From Bradyrhizobium sp. CB2312 (lineage in GTDB: Bacteria > Pseudomonadota > Alphaproteobacteria > Rhizobiales > Xanthobacteraceae): a DNA stretch of 64,000 bases. The notes under the pieces are model-generated. The model did no database searches. It saw only the letters and a program-made list of their open reading frames with translations, and was not told where the DNA came from. Below, one piece after another: positions 27,684 to 37,794 of this stretch (the stretch's first letter is position 1; the number at the start of each line of letters is the position of its first letter). The position numbers and the translations under genes were made by a program. The DNA lies in assembly GCF_029714425.1 (NCBI RefSeq), contig NZ_CP121668.1, positions 8,701,501 to 8,765,500 on the forward strand. The letters are read 5' to 3'.

Positions 27684-27699
27684 TGCAACCAGCATGCCA
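27684..27699 (-). promoter_or_regulatory. Sigma-54 promoter of nifDKENX
   Basis: On the minus strand this reads TGGCAT-N5-TTGCA with exact GG-N10-GC spacing, 55 bases before the nifD ATG. Confidence 0.88.
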
Positions 27700-27769
27700 G
27701 CGCATCATAAGCACCAAAAACTTAGCAATCAAAATCGCTTAGCGCGCCTCGTGCGGTTACGGTGGCTGG

Positions 27770-27785
27770 TGTTGCGAACCCGACA
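27770..27785. promoter_or_regulatory. NifA upstream activator site 1 (nifD)
   Basis: Exact TGT-N10-ACA (N10 = TGCGAACCCG), 71 bases upstream of the -24 element. Confidence 0.8.
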
Positions 27786-27818
27786 TTACGCTTGGGGCAG
27801 AGAACTCTGGCTTGGCCC

Positions 27819-27834
27819 TGTTCGAAATTGAACA
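27819..27834. promoter_or_regulatory. NifA upstream activator site 2 (nifD)
   Basis: Second exact TGT-N10-ACA (N10 = TCGAAATTGA), 49 bases further upstream, giving a tandem arrangement like that at nifH. Confidence 0.78.
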
Positions 27835-28089
27835 AGGGCTGGCTATGCGTGAAGTTGCCAGCCCAATTCTCGAGCGTGTTCGCGATCGCAGTACTCTGCG
27901 ATCGACCTCGCCGAAGGCGCCGCACTGGAAGACCGGCCGCAAGAGCGGCTGGCCGACACAGGCCCATCAATCCTATGTATGCTTGTTGCGACCTACAGGT
28001 GCTTACCTGCTGTTATGCGATGAGGTGCATGACCTCATCCTCCAGGCCTCAATGCGAGCTGCCCACCTGGAGATCGCAGGCTCGCCGAA

Positions 28090-29337
28090 TCACGAGAGCA
28101 GCTGCCGCGCCTTGATAAGCGCACGCACGAGCACATCGATCTCCTGACGTGTATTGTAAAGTCCGAGGGACGCGCGGCACGTTGCCAGCACGCCGAAGCG
28201 CTTGAGCAGCGGCATCGCACAATGGGTCCCCGCCCGCACCGCCACGCCGGCGCGGTCGATGACGGTGGCAATATCATGCGCATGCGCCCCCTTCATATCA
28301 AAGGAAACGATCGGTCCCTTGTGTGCCGCGGTCCCGATCATGCGCATGAAATTTATCCCCGCCAGCCTCTCCTGCGCGTAAGCGAGCAGTACGCTCTCGT
28401 GCCTGCGGATTTGCACCGTGCCTATTGAATTGATGTAATCGATAGCTGCCCCTAAACCGATGGCTTCGACGATCGGCGGCGTACCTGCTTCGAACCGGTG
28501 TGGCGGATCACCATAAATGACGCCGGAACGCGAGACCTCGCGGATCATCTCCCCGCCGCCGTTGAAGGGCGGCATCGATGCCAGATGCTCAGACTTGCCG
28601 TAAAGAACACCGATCCCGGTCGGACCATAGAGTTTGTGGCCTGTCATGACGTAGAAATCGCAATCAATGTCGCAAACGTCGGCGCTCAGATGGACGCAAG
28701 CTTGCGAGCCGTCAACCAGCACCGGGATATCACGAGCATGCGCGATCCTCACCACGTCTTTCACCGGCAATACCGTGCCGAGCACGTTCGACATTTGTGT
28801 GATTGCAACCATCTTGGTGCGCGGGGTCAGCAGTCGCTCAAACTCATCGAGCAAGAAGTTTCCGTCATCATCCACTGGCGCCCATTTGATCACTGCACCG
28901 AGTCGTTCCCTGAGAAGGTGCCATGGCACAATGTTCGAATGGTGTTCCATAATGGAGAGCACGATCTCATCACCCGACTTAATGCGTTCACGGCCAAAAG
29001 TCTGGGCGACCAGATTGATTGCCTCCGTGGCGCTCCGAGTGAAGATGATCTCTTCGTTTGTACGCGCGTTCACAAACCGCGCCACCTTGGTACGGGCGCC
29101 TTCATACGCCTCGGTCGCCGCGTTTGCGAGGTAGTGCAAGCCGCGATGAACGTTGGCGTATTCGCTGGAGTACACCCGCATCATACGGTCAAGCACCGCG
29201 TTTGGCTTTTGCGAGGATGCAGCGTTATCGAGGTAAACAAGCGGCTTGCCGTACACCGTCATGGCGAGCGCGGGAAAGTCCGTACGTATACGGTTGACGT
29301 CGTAACTGCCATTGCTCACGGCGGGATGTGCGCTCAT
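28090..29337 (-). CDS. sufS: Cysteine desulfurase SufS
   Basis: A 415-residue class II cysteine desulfurase: LVYLDNAASSQKPNAVLD, the PLP lysine in VMTGHKLYGPTGIGVLYG, the catalytic cysteine in RAGTHCAMPLLKRFG, and CRASLGLYNTRQEID near the end. It supplies persulfide sulfur to the SufBCD scaffold. It is the last gene of ferredoxin-sufBCDS and its start overlaps the sufD stop (ATGA). The operon is separate from the iscN/nifS system and probably serves fixation. Confidence 0.95.
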   Translation of the reverse strand: MSAHPAVSNGSYDVNRIRTDFPALAMTVYGKPLVYLDNAASSQKPNAVLDRMMRVYSSEYANVHRGLHYLANAATEAYEGARTKVARFVNARTNEEIIFTRSATEAINLVAQTFGRERIKSGDEIVLSIMEHHSNIVPWHLLRERLGAVIKWAPVDDDGNFLLDEFERLLTPRTKMVAITQMSNVLGTVLPVKDVVRIAHARDIPVLVDGSQACVHLSADVCDIDCDFYVMTGHKLYGPTGIGVLYGKSEHLASMPPFNGGGEMIREVSRSGVIYGDPPHRFEAGTPPIVEAIGLGAAIDYINSIGTVQIRRHESVLLAYAQERLAGINFMRMIGTAAHKGPIVSFDMKGAHAHDIATVIDRAGVAVRAGTHCAMPLLKRFGVLATCRASLGLYNTRQEIDVLVRALIKARQLLS

Positions 29338-30656
29338 CGCACCGCCTGCAGCCAGTGTTCAGCTTGAGCTGTCACAAAATCGCGCAGATTCTCGGAAGTG
29401 ATCTCCTCAATCGACTCGCCAAGGAACGCCTTAATCAGCAACGACTTCGCATCTTTCTCGGGTAGCCCTCGAGCGCGCAGATAGAATACGAGACTGTTGT
29501 CCAGCGCACCCGATGTCGCTCCGTGGCCGCAGGTCACGTCGTCAGCCAAGATTTCAAGTTCCGGCTTACTGTCGGCCTCAGCCTCGTCGGATAAGAGCAA
29601 CGCTCGCGTCGTCAGGGTGGCGTCCGTCTTCCGGGCGGCAGGACGAACGACAATTTGGCCCTGAAATACCGAGCGGCCTCGATCGTCGACGACCGCGCGG
29701 AACTTCTCCCGACTGGTGCAATGTGGCACGGCATGGTCGACCACCATCGTTGTGTCGGCGTGAAGCTCGCCCCTGATGAGATTAACTCCATTCGCCGAGA
29801 CCTCGGTTCCCTCGCCAGCCAGCGAGATGAATCCCTGATAGCGGCTGATGGAGCCGCTGCAGGTCATGCTGAAGAGGTCGAGCTTAGCCCTGGCGCCGAC
29901 TGCGATGATCGCCGACGAGATATTCACGGCGTCAGAGGCCGCGGCTGCGACGCGGATATACGAAAGGCTCGCCTCGTTACCGACTAGGGCGATTATCGCA
30001 TCGTTGGCTTGATAGCCGCTCGCGCGTTCAGCCGAGACGAAACTTTCCACGATGGCCGCACGCGCGCCTTTACCAAGCTGTAGATACGAGCGTGTAAAGG
30101 TGGACACCGACACGCCGGTTGCAACGTGAACGATTTGAATTGGACGCTTCACCGCGTTGCCGTCGGAGATCGTAATCACCAGGCCATCTGTTGCCATTGC
30201 GGCGTTGAGCGAGATAACGGAATCGCTCGTCGTCGACAGCACCAGACCTGCGATGTCGCCAGGGACCGAATGCTCCAGAACCTCTCGCAGCGACCGCACA
30301 ACAAGTCCATTTTCCAGCTTGCCGAGATCGGATAGCTCCGGCACGAATATACCATCCACCAAAACCAGTTTGACCGCCTGATCGGCAGACACATGCTCGG
30401 CCGACACCTTTGCGCGCACTAGTGCCTCCGCATCCGGTCGCGGAGCGAGTGGCAGCACCTCGCCGATCAGGGCGCGCAGATCGGTGTATTTCCAGTCCTC
30501 CATGCCCCGATGCGGAAGGCCGGTACGCTCGTAGGCCTCAAATGCGCTCGCCCGGATTTGACGAACAAGGCCTGCACCAGGCAGCCGTCCACGCGCCGCA
30601 GCGAAAACATTGCCACTTGTGCGTTCGGGGTCGGCTTTGGGCAAAACCTGCTTCAT
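29334..30656 (-). CDS. sufD: Fe-S assembly scaffold subunit SufD
   Basis: This protein has 440 residues from the ATG at 30656 (AGGGA upstream). An earlier in-frame start at 30704 would overlap sufC by 32 bases. The N-terminal GMEDWKYTDLRALIGE and the C-terminal beta-helix with DVTCGHGATSGALD, RARGLPEKDAKSLLIKAFLGE mark SufD. It forms the SufBC2D scaffold. Confidence 0.93.
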   Translation of the reverse strand: MKQVLPKADPERTSGNVFAAARGRLPGAGLVRQIRASAFEAYERTGLPHRGMEDWKYTDLRALIGEVLPLAPRPDAEALVRAKVSAEHVSADQAVKLVLVDGIFVPELSDLGKLENGLVVRSLREVLEHSVPGDIAGLVLSTTSDSVISLNAAMATDGLVITISDGNAVKRPIQIVHVATGVSVSTFTRSYLQLGKGARAAIVESFVSAERASGYQANDAIIALVGNEASLSYIRVAAAASDAVNISSAIIAVGARAKLDLFSMTCSGSISRYQGFISLAGEGTEVSANGVNLIRGELHADTTMVVDHAVPHCTSREKFRAVVDDRGRSVFQGQIVVRPAARKTDATLTTRALLLSDEAEADSKPELEILADDVTCGHGATSGALDNSLVFYLRARGLPEKDAKSLLIKAFLGESIEEITSENLRDFVTAQAEHWLQAVR

Positions 30657-30672
30657 CGGGTCCCTAGAGCCG

Positions 30673-31425
30673 TCAGGCCGCGTCTTCGAATTGGCCGTAG
30701 CCATAGGCTTCGAGCTCCAGCGCGAGTTCCTTGTCGCCGCTCTTCACGATCCGCCCTTTAGACATCACGTGCACAACGTCCGGCACGACATGGTCGAGAA
30801 GCCGCCGATAGTGCGTGATCACGATCATCGCTCGTTCGGGCGAACGCAAGCCGTTGATGCCATTGGCGACGATACGCAGCGCGTCGATGTCGAGGCCGGA
30901 ATCGATCTCGTCAAGGATGCACAGACTCGGCTCGAACAATGCCATCTGCAAAATTTCGTTGCGCTTCTTCTCGCCGCCGGAGAATCCGACATTAACGCCA
31001 CGCTTGAGCATGTCCTGGCGAATGTTGAGTGAACCGGCCACCTTGCGGACTCTTTTCAGAAATTCGGGGGTGGAGAATTCCTGCTGGTCCCGCGCCTTTC
31101 GCTGGGCGTTCAGTGCCGCCCGCAGGAAGTTCATGGTGGTCACGCCAGCGATCTCGACCGGATACTGGAATGCCAGGAACACGCCCGCGGCGGCGCGTTC
31201 GTCCGGGTCCATCTCGAGAAGGTCCTCGCCCTTGAACAGGATCTGACCGTCGATGACTTCGTAGCCGGGTTTGCCGGCAATGACGTGCGACAGGGTCGAT
31301 TTGCCGGAGCCGTTCGGTCCCATGATCGCGTGCACCTCACCCGCATGGACGTTAAGATCGAGGCCGCAAATAACTTCGCGGTCTTCGACACCAACATGCA
31401 AATCTCGGATTTCGAGTAGCGCCAT
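30673..31425 (-). CDS. sufC: Fe-S assembly ATPase SufC
   Basis: A 250-residue ABC-type ATPase: Walker A in GPNGSGKSTLSHVIAG, signature FSGGEKKRNEILQM, Walker B in LCILDEIDSGLD. It drives conformational change of the SufBC2D complex. It lies between sufB and sufD on the same strand. Confidence 0.95.
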   Translation of the reverse strand: MALLEIRDLHVGVEDREVICGLDLNVHAGEVHAIMGPNGSGKSTLSHVIAGKPGYEVIDGQILFKGEDLLEMDPDERAAAGVFLAFQYPVEIAGVTTMNFLRAALNAQRKARDQQEFSTPEFLKRVRKVAGSLNIRQDMLKRGVNVGFSGGEKKRNEILQMALFEPSLCILDEIDSGLDIDALRIVANGINGLRSPERAMIVITHYRRLLDHVVPDVVHVMSKGRIVKSGDKELALELEAYGYGQFEDAA

Positions 31426-31489
31426 TCTAATCTGATCCCTGAAATGTCATCTGGCGAACCGCATTCGGGGCGGCTCGCGGGAGGTTGGG

Positions 31490-32983
31490 TTATCCGACAG
31501 CTCCGTCGAGCGAGATCGAGATTAGCTTCTGCGCTTCCACTGCGAATTCCATCGGCAGCTTTTGCAGAACTTGCTTGACGAAGCCGTTGACGACGAGGCC
31601 GACGGCCTCTTCCTGCGAAAGGCCGCGCTGGATGCAGTAGAACAGCACGTCCTCGGAGATCTTCGAGGTCGTCGCCTCGTGCTCGAATGTCGCGGATGAG
31701 TTCTTGGCCTCGATATACGGCACGGTGTGCGCGCCGCATTTGTCGCCGATCAGCAGCGAATCGCAGGCGGTGAAGTTGCGCGCGCCGGTCGCTTTCCGAT
31801 GCGCGGTGACGAGACCGCGATAGGTGTTCTGCGACTTGCCCGCTGCGATGCCCTTGGAGATGATGCGGCTCGACGTGTTCTTGCCGAGATGGATCATCTT
31901 GGTGCCCGAATCGACCTGCTGGAAGCCGTTCGAGATCGCGATCGAGTAGAACTCGCCGCTCGAATTGTCGCCACGCAGGATACAGCTCGGGTACTTCCAG
32001 GTGATCGCCGAGCCGGTTTCGACCTGGGTCCAGGAGATCTTGGAACGATCACCGCGGCAGTCGCCACGCTTGGTGACGAAGTTGTAGATGCCGCCCTTGC
32101 CTTCCGAATTGCCCGGATACCAGTTCTGCACCGTCGAATATTTGATCTCGGCGTCATCGAGCGCGACGAGCTCGACCACGGCCGCGTGCAGCTGATTCTC
32201 GTCGCGCTGCGGCGCGGTGCAGCCTTCGAGATAGGAGACGTAGGAGCCCTTGTCGGCGATGATCAGCGTGCGCTCGAACTGGCCGGTGTTGCGCTCGTTG
32301 ATGCGGAAATAGGTCGACAGCTCCATCGGGCAGCGCACGCCCGGCGGCACGTAGACGAACGAGCCGTCGGAGAACACCGCCGAGTTCAGCGTCGCATAGA
32401 AATTGTCCGAGGTCGGAACCACCGAACCGAGATATTTCTGCACCAGCTCGGGATGCTCGCGGATCGCCTCCGAGATCGGCATGAAGATCACGCCGGCCTT
32501 CTTCAGCTCAGCCTTGAATGTGGTCGCAACCGAGACCGAATCGAACACCGCGTCTACCGCGATCTTGCGGGTCGGCGTCTGCTCGCCGCCGGGTGGCGGC
32601 TCAACGCCCTCGAGCGCCGCGACCTCGCGCAGTGGGATGCCGAGCTTGTCGTAGGTTTTCAGGATCTGCGGATCGATCTCGTCGAGCGAGGTCACCGTCT
32701 TCTTCGGCTTCGGCGCCGCGTAATAGTAGATGTCCTGGAAGTCGATCTTGGGATACTCGACACGCGCCCAGGTCGGCTCGGTCATGGTCAGCCAGCGCCG
32801 ATAGGCCTCCAGCCGCCACTGGAGCATCCAGGCGGGCTCATTCTTCTTCTGCGAGATGAATTTTACGATCTCTTCCGACAGCCCCTTGGGGGCCTTTTCG
32901 GAGTCGATCAGGGTCTCAAACCCATATCGATACTGGTCGCCGATGCGCTTCACGCGCTCGACTGTCTCTTGTAAGGCTACCAT
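31490..32983 (-). CDS. sufB: Fe-S assembly scaffold subunit SufB
   Basis: This protein has 497 residues from the ATG at 32983, which has GGAG ten bases upstream and gives the usual family length; the frame stays open to 33223. It shows [41 protein letters not shown] and [19 protein letters not shown]. SufB is the cluster-assembly subunit. Its codons are visibly more GC-rich than those of sufC, sufD and sufS, and a 415-codon frame is open on the opposite strand. This suggests a more recent origin from a core-genome copy. Confidence 0.95.
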   Translation of the reverse strand: MVALQETVERVKRIGDQYRYGFETLIDSEKAPKGLSEEIVKFISQKKNEPAWMLQWRLEAYRRWLTMTEPTWARVEYPKIDFQDIYYYAAPKPKKTVTSLDEIDPQILKTYDKLGIPLREVAALEGVEPPPGGEQTPTRKIAVDAVFDSVSVATTFKAELKKAGVIFMPISEAIREHPELVQKYLGSVVPTSDNFYATLNSAVFSDGSFVYVPPGVRCPMELSTYFRINERNTGQFERTLIIADKGSYVSYLEGCTAPQRDENQLHAAVVELVALDDAEIKYSTVQNWYPGNSEGKGGIYNFVTKRGDCRGDRSKISWTQVETGSAITWKYPSCILRGDNSSGEFYSIAISNGFQQVDSGTKMIHLGKNTSSRIISKGIAAGKSQNTYRGLVTAHRKATGARNFTACDSLLIGDKCGAHTVPYIEAKNSSATFEHEATTSKISEDVLFYCIQRGLSQEEAVGLVVNGFVKQVLQKLPMEFAVEAQKLISISLDGAVG

Positions 32984-33177
32984 TGCCCGCTCCACCGGGG
33001 CAACGACAACTCCCGCCGGCAGGGACTCCGCCGCAATCGATCCAAGCGGATCGCGCAAGTCGCCGGCAACTCGGGGCCAGCGAGTGAGAGAAACAGAAGA
33101 CGAATCCGACGGACGGCCGCTGTCGATAGCGTCTTCATCATGTTTCGCGCAGGAGCTCCCCTCATCGACTACTCCAC

Positions 33178-33372
33178 CTATGCCGGCACACAGGTATCTG
33201 GCACCGGGCAAACGACCGCGCATTGCGGCGCGTCAAAGTGCCCCTCACATTGGGTACACTGGGTCGGATTGATCACATATATATCGTTCTTCAGGCTGAT
33301 CGCGGCATTGGGACATTCGAACTCACATGCACCGCACACGGTGCACTGGGATGCGATTATCTTGTAGGCCAT
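33178..33372 (-). CDS. 2[4Fe-4S] ferredoxin heading the suf operon
   Basis: This ferredoxin has 64 residues from the ATG at 33372 (a GTG directly upstream is possible). The motifs [12 protein letters not shown] and [18 protein letters not shown] have the same C-x2-C-x8-C-x3-C spacing as the FdxN-type protein at 12431-12655. It is the first gene before sufB, with a NifA site upstream. It may supply electrons for Suf-based cluster assembly in fixing cells. Confidence 0.92.
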   Translation of the reverse strand: MAYKIIASQCTVCGACEFECPNAAISLKNDIYVINPTQCTQCEGHFDAPQCAVVCPVPDTCVPA

Positions 33373-33414
33373 CACTGCGATTCCATGAGCGAAAGTTGCG
33401 GACAGTTTCTTGCT

Positions 33415-33430
33415 TTCAAGTCTTGTGCCA
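33415..33430 (-). promoter_or_regulatory. Candidate sigma-54 promoter, suf operon
   Basis: On the minus strand this reads TGGCAC-N5-TTGAA. The -24 half is perfect but the -12 half has GA instead of GC, so it is weak on its own. The NifA site 63 bases upstream supports it. Confidence 0.5.
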
Positions 33431-33492
33431 AACAGTTTAACCCGATTTTGCCTCAGCTATTTTTGATAACGCAAGTCGCGGCCTCGACACCG

Positions 33493-33508
33493 TGTCGCAA
33501 ATCCCACA
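33493..33508. promoter_or_regulatory. NifA upstream activator site, suf operon
   Basis: Exact TGT-N10-ACA (N10 = CGCAAATCCC), at enhancer distance from the -24/-12-like element at 33415. Confidence 0.65.
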
Positions 33509-34050
33509 GCGCGCATGACAGTAGCTTGTGCTGGATGCCGTGGTTTGCGCATGGTTCATCTCACGGCATTCAGCGATCAGGTGAACCGCGTTCGCCAAAC
33601 CCAGGGAACGATCTGCGATCCTTGCTAAGGCCGCCGCGCCGCGGCGATGATGGATGCGCCGCGCGACTTCAAAAAGTTCTCCGCCGGTGTGTCGGGTCGC
33701 CCCCGAGCCGCCTCTTGATGGTTCCACTCACCGGTACAGTGGCGGCGCCGGCGACAGCACCACGGTAAATAACCCGCGGCAGTCATCACCGGCCCGGTTG
33801 GCGTCTCCACAGCCAGTCAGATTGGCGGCGATCAAGCCAGACAAAGTCGCTCCGGTGATCGCGGGCCCTCACGGGCGCATTTTCAATTGGCTCGGATTAC
33901 CTGGCAAAACCGGCATTCATATGCGCTATATGGGCGAATGTACATTGTCTCGCATCGTGCGGGGACTAAAACGAGGGGCTCGTCTGGCGATCCTTCGCTT
34001 CGCTCCACGTTCGAAATGCATGCCGGCGCCGGTAGCAGATCGATGGAGCC
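33509..34050. other. Intergenic gap between suf and ald
   Basis: About 540 bases with overlapping minor frames on both strands. I see no supported gene. Confidence 0.35.
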
Positions 34051-34082
34051 GAAAAAAAGAAGCCACCCCGGAGGAGGGTGGC
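34051..34082 (-). terminator. Rho-independent terminator of ald
   Basis: On the minus strand GCCACCC, a 7-base loop and GGGTGGC are followed by a run of seven T. It lies about 40 bases after the ald stop. Confidence 0.88.
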
Positions 34083-34120
34083 CTAAGTCAGGGAGGAAAT
34101 GCCCATAAGGGCCTCTGGGA

Positions 34121-35233
34121 TCAGGCCGCAGCCTGTTCGATCGGTGAGAAGGGCAGCCCGAGGCTTTCGGCCGCCGCTTCGTAAGTTAGCCGGCCCCGAT
34201 GGACGTTGAGACCTGCGCGCAAATGCGGATTTTCGAGCACGGCGGTAAAGCCCTTGTTGGCCAGAGCCAAACCAAACGGCAGCGTCGCGTTGTTCAGTGC
34301 CTGGCTCGAGGTCAGCGGCACGGCCCCGGGCATATTGGCCACGCAATAATGAATGATACCATCCACTTCGTAAGTAGGATCAGCGTGAGTGGTTGGGTGC
34401 GATGTCTCAAAGCAGCCGCCCTGATCGATAGCGACGTCCACCAGCACCGCCCTCTTGCGCATCGAGCTCAGCATGCTCCGGCGGACCAGCTTCGGCGCGC
34501 TCGCACCTGGAACGAGCACCGCACCAATCACCACATCCGCCGCAAATACCTCTTCCTCCACAGAGTCGATAGTCGAAAACCTAGTGCGAGCGCGTCCTTC
34601 GAATAGCTCGTCCAACTCGCGGAGCCGGAGTATCGAACGGTCGATGATGGTGACCTCTGCGCCCAGACCAACCGCCATGCGTGCCGCGTGCGTACCAACG
34701 ACGCCACCTCCGATCACCACGATTCGGGCAGGCTGAACACCAGGCACTCCACCGATCAACAGCCCTCGTCCGCCTGCACTCCGCTTCAGGGCGCTGCCCG
34801 CCGCTTCGATCGCAAGCCTACCCGCGACCTCGCTCATCGGCGCCAGCAGCGGAAGACCACCATGCGGATCAGTTACGGTCTCGTAGGCGATCGCAGTGCA
34901 TCCAGATTTCAGGAGGCCCTTGGCCTGCTCCGGGTCGGGGGCCAGATGCAGATAAGTGAACAGGATCTGATTTTCCCGCAGCTGACACCACTCGGACGGC
35001 TGAGGTTCCTTAACCTTTACGATCATCTCGCTCGATGCGAATACCTCAGCTGCCGAAGCTAGAATCGTTCCCCCAACAATGCGATAATCGTCATCGGTTG
35101 CACCAATGCCAGCGCCGGCATTGGTCTCGATCATCACGCGGTGGCCCGCTGCCACGTATTCGCGGACAGCTCCCGGGGTAAGGCCCACGCGATATTCGTG
35201 CACCTTGATTTCCTTGGGGACTCCGACCTTCAT
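34121..35233 (-). CDS. ald: Alanine dehydrogenase
   Basis: A 370-residue enzyme beginning MKVGVPKEIKVHEYRVGLTP, with the NAD-binding GGGVVGTHAARMAVGLGAEV in the middle, and NMPGAVPLTSSQALNNATLPF near the end. It makes L-alanine from pyruvate and ammonium, or the reverse. In soybean bacteroids alanine is a known excretion product. It is a single gene with its own terminator. No NifA or FixK site was seen upstream. Confidence 0.95.
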   Translation of the reverse strand: MKVGVPKEIKVHEYRVGLTPGAVREYVAAGHRVMIETNAGAGIGATDDDYRIVGGTILASAAEVFASSEMIVKVKEPQPSEWCQLRENQILFTYLHLAPDPEQAKGLLKSGCTAIAYETVTDPHGGLPLLAPMSEVAGRLAIEAAGSALKRSAGGRGLLIGGVPGVQPARIVVIGGGVVGTHAARMAVGLGAEVTIIDRSILRLRELDELFEGRARTRFSTIDSVEEEVFAADVVIGAVLVPGASAPKLVRRSMLSSMRKRAVLVDVAIDQGGCFETSHPTTHADPTYEVDGIIHYCVANMPGAVPLTSSQALNNATLPFGLALANKGFTAVLENPHLRAGLNVHRGRLTYEAAAESLGLPFSPIEQAAA

Positions 35234-35608
35234 TTGAAAACTCCTGCCTGAAGCGCCTTTCTAATCGGAAGCGAGCGGCGATGCTGCGACGCAGCCGTCA
35301 AAATGGCGCAGAAATTCAACGATATTTGACAAGGTTCGCAGTATTTCAAACCCACGGGTGCCGAGCGGATCGTGTGACCATGCGCTGCGCAACCGTCGAA
35401 ACTGCGCGATGGCCATGAATCGTTTCGAATTGCGTTCTCGGCTCGTGGAAAAACTAACAACCGATATTCAGCACGCCCAAAGAGCAAACTCGCAGTCTGC
35501 CGGTGGGCAGATTGCCCATAGAAGGGATGGTTTCCAGAGCTGATGGGTGATGGCTCACGACCATTGATCATAAACTTGGCTTCCAAAAGCTGGACGATGC
35601 GCAGCGTG
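35234..35608. other. Gap between hypE and ald
   Basis: About 375 bases. A short inverted repeat (TGGGCA-3-TGCCCA at 35504-35518) is the only structure noted. The ald promoter should be here but no consensus element is visible. Confidence 0.35.
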
Positions 35609-36655
35609 TCAACAGATCCGAGGCAATTGTTCGCCCCACAACCAGTCGACGATTCGTCGACCGCCGAAACCGGTCGCCATCTGGACGAATTTCCGATTGT
35701 CAGCCACCGCTTCGCCAATATCAGCTGCATCGGACCCGAGCGGGTGTGCCTTCATGGCTGCAAGCACGGCGTCAGCCAAATCAGGTGCGACGATGGCAAC
35801 GAGCTTGCCTTCATTGGCGACATGGATGGGATCCAGTCCAAGGAGTTCGCAGGTAGCCGCAACCGCCGGCTTCACCGGAATGGATGCTTCGTGCAGACGG
35901 AACCCGAGCTCGGATTGATGCGCAATCTCGTTGAGTGTCGCGGCAAGCCCACCCCGCGTGGGGTCGCGCATCACCCGGATGCCGCTACCGCCGGCGGCAA
36001 CCATGACCGCCACGAGATTATGCAAGGCTGCGGAATCCGAGCCGACCTCGGTCTGAAAAGCGAGGTTCTGACGCTTTGACATGATCGTCACCCCATGATC
36101 GCCGAGGCTACCGGACACCAGCACACGGTCCCCCACCCTTGCCTTGTCGGCGGAGAGATCGAGCCCATCGGCCACAATCCCGATCCCGGTTGTAGAGATG
36201 AACAGACCATCCGCCTTGCCGCGCTCAACAACCTTGGTGTCTCCGGTAATGATGTGAACGCCGGCACTGCGCGCTGCCGAGCCCATCGAATCCGCGATCA
36301 CCTTCAGATCAGAAAACGGGAAGCCTTCCTCGATGATAAAACTGGCCGACAGATAGAGGGGACGCGCCCCGGACATCGCGACGTCATTGATGGTGCCGTG
36401 CACAGCCAGTGACCCGATATTGCCGCCGGGAAAGAACAGCGGCGAGACCACATAGCCGTCGGTCGTCATCACCATTCTGCCCGCCGCAACCTCAAACGCT
36501 GACTGATCATTGCAGCGGGCGAGCCATTCATTACCGAAGGCTTGGTGAAAAAGGCCGGAGATCAGCTGTGCCATGGCACGGCCCCCGGATCCGTGGGAAA
36601 GATCAACGCGTCCGTTCTCGAGGTCGAGCTTGCGCTGATAGCCCTTTACGCTCAT
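35609..36655 (-). CDS. hypE: Hydrogenase maturation factor HypE
   Basis: A 348-residue protein with LSHGSGGRAMAQLI near the N-terminus, an ATP-binding PurM-like fold (GDTKVVERGKADGLFI) and the C-terminal PRIC ending. The terminal cysteine takes the carbamoyl group from HypF and turns it into cyanide for the NiFe site. It overlaps hypD by four bases and ends the hup/hyp operon. Confidence 0.95.
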   Translation of the reverse strand: MSVKGYQRKLDLENGRVDLSHGSGGRAMAQLISGLFHQAFGNEWLARCNDQSAFEVAAGRMVMTTDGYVVSPLFFPGGNIGSLAVHGTINDVAMSGARPLYLSASFIIEEGFPFSDLKVIADSMGSAARSAGVHIITGDTKVVERGKADGLFISTTGIGIVADGLDLSADKARVGDRVLVSGSLGDHGVTIMSKRQNLAFQTEVGSDSAALHNLVAVMVAAGGSGIRVMRDPTRGGLAATLNEIAHQSELGFRLHEASIPVKPAVAATCELLGLDPIHVANEGKLVAIVAPDLADAVLAAMKAHPLGSDAADIGEAVADNRKFVQMATGFGGRRIVDWLWGEQLPRIC

Positions 36656-37794
36656 GACGTCCGCCTCAACGGTTCATCGCGAACTCGGCCATAGGTCCAA
36701 TACGCCGCGCAAGCGCCTTCCGACGATACCATGCAGGACCCCATGGGAGTTTCCGGCGTGCAGACGGTTCCAAACAGCTTACAATCGACTGGCCGCTTGG
36801 CGCCACGCAGAATCGCGCAGCACTCGCAGGCTGGATTGTCTGCGACACGCAGGTCGTGGATCGCAAAACGCGTCTCAGCGTCGAATTGCGCGTAAGCCGG
36901 TTTCAGCTTCAGTCCGCTGTTGGGTACCAGTCCGAGCCCACGCCATTCAAACTGCGCACGCAGTTCGAATATCTGCGATACCTCGTCTTTGGCACGCCGA
37001 TTGCCTTCACGCGTCACCACGCGACTGTACTGGTTCTCCACCTCATTGCGATCTTCGTTCACCTGCCGCACCAACATCAGGATAGCCTGCAACACATCGA
37101 GCGGCTCAAATCCCGCGATCACGATCGGCTTGCCAAATTGTTCTGCCAGGGGCTCGTAAGGCTGCGTACCAATAATGGTGCTGACATGTGCAGGCCCGAT
37201 GAAGCCGTCAATTGGAACCCCGCCGGTGTCGCGGATTTTGGGGTTCTCGAGAATGCTGTGCATCGCAGAGGGTGTAAGCACGTGGTTGCAGAACACGCTG
37301 AGGCCCTTCAGCCGCTTCTTCTCGGCAATTCGGATCATCACCGCCGTCGGCGGCGTCGTAGTCTCAAATCCGATGGCAAAGAAGACCACCTCGCGGCTCG
37401 GTGCCTGTTCGGCGAGCCTGATAGCATCGAGCGTCGAGTAGACCATCCGAATGTCGGCGCCGAGCGCTTTAGCTCGCAACAGGGACTGTCCTTGAGACCC
37501 AGGCGCGCGCATCAGGTCGCCGTACACGCACAGAGCGACCTCTGGTCGGTCGACAAGCCGGATCGCCATATCAATTCGACTGGCGGGCAGAACGCAGACC
37601 GGACAACCGGGCCCGTGGATCATGCGGACGTTCGCAGGCAGCAGATCCTCCAGGCCATAACGGGAGATCGCATGAGTGTGCCCGCCGCAGAACTCCATGA
37701 ACCGATAGGCCCTTTGCGAACTAACCTCGGCGCCAATCGCACGCGCAATTCCTTGAGCGATGGCCTTGTTGCGAAATTCGTCGGCAAATTTCAT
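36652..37794 (-). CDS. hypD: Hydrogenase maturation factor HypD
   Basis: This protein has 380 residues from the ATG at 37794 (the frame is open to 37902). It has FMEFCGGHTHAISRYG, IHGPGCPVCVLPASRIDMA, and a C-terminal cysteine-rich end with NPACECCAILRG. HypD carries a [4Fe-4S] cluster and assembles the Fe(CN)2CO group with HypC. Its ATG overlaps the hypC stop. Confidence 0.95.
   Translation of the reverse strand: MKFADEFRNKAIAQGIARAIGAEVSSQRAYRFMEFCGGHTHAISRYGLEDLLPANVRMIHGPGCPVCVLPASRIDMAIRLVDRPEVALCVYGDLMRAPGSQGQSLLRAKALGADIRMVYSTLDAIRLAEQAPSREVVFFAIGFETTTPPTAVMIRIAEKKRLKGLSVFCNHVLTPSAMHSILENPKIRDTGGVPIDGFIGPAHVSTIIGTQPYEPLAEQFGKPIVIAGFEPLDVLQAILMLVRQVNEDRNEVENQYSRVVTREGNRRAKDEVSQIFELRAQFEWRGLGLVPNSGLKLKPAYAQFDAETRFAIHDLRVADNPACECCAILRGAKRPVDCKLFGTVCTPETPMGSCMVSSEGACAAYWTYGRVRDEPLRRTS

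Noticed and set aside
28498..29367. 289-codon open frame on the plus strand
   Set aside because: Shadow of sufS with no domain.
31727..32974. 415-codon open frame on the plus strand
   Set aside because: It is the shadow of sufB, open because of very high GC at third codon positions; it has no family resemblance.
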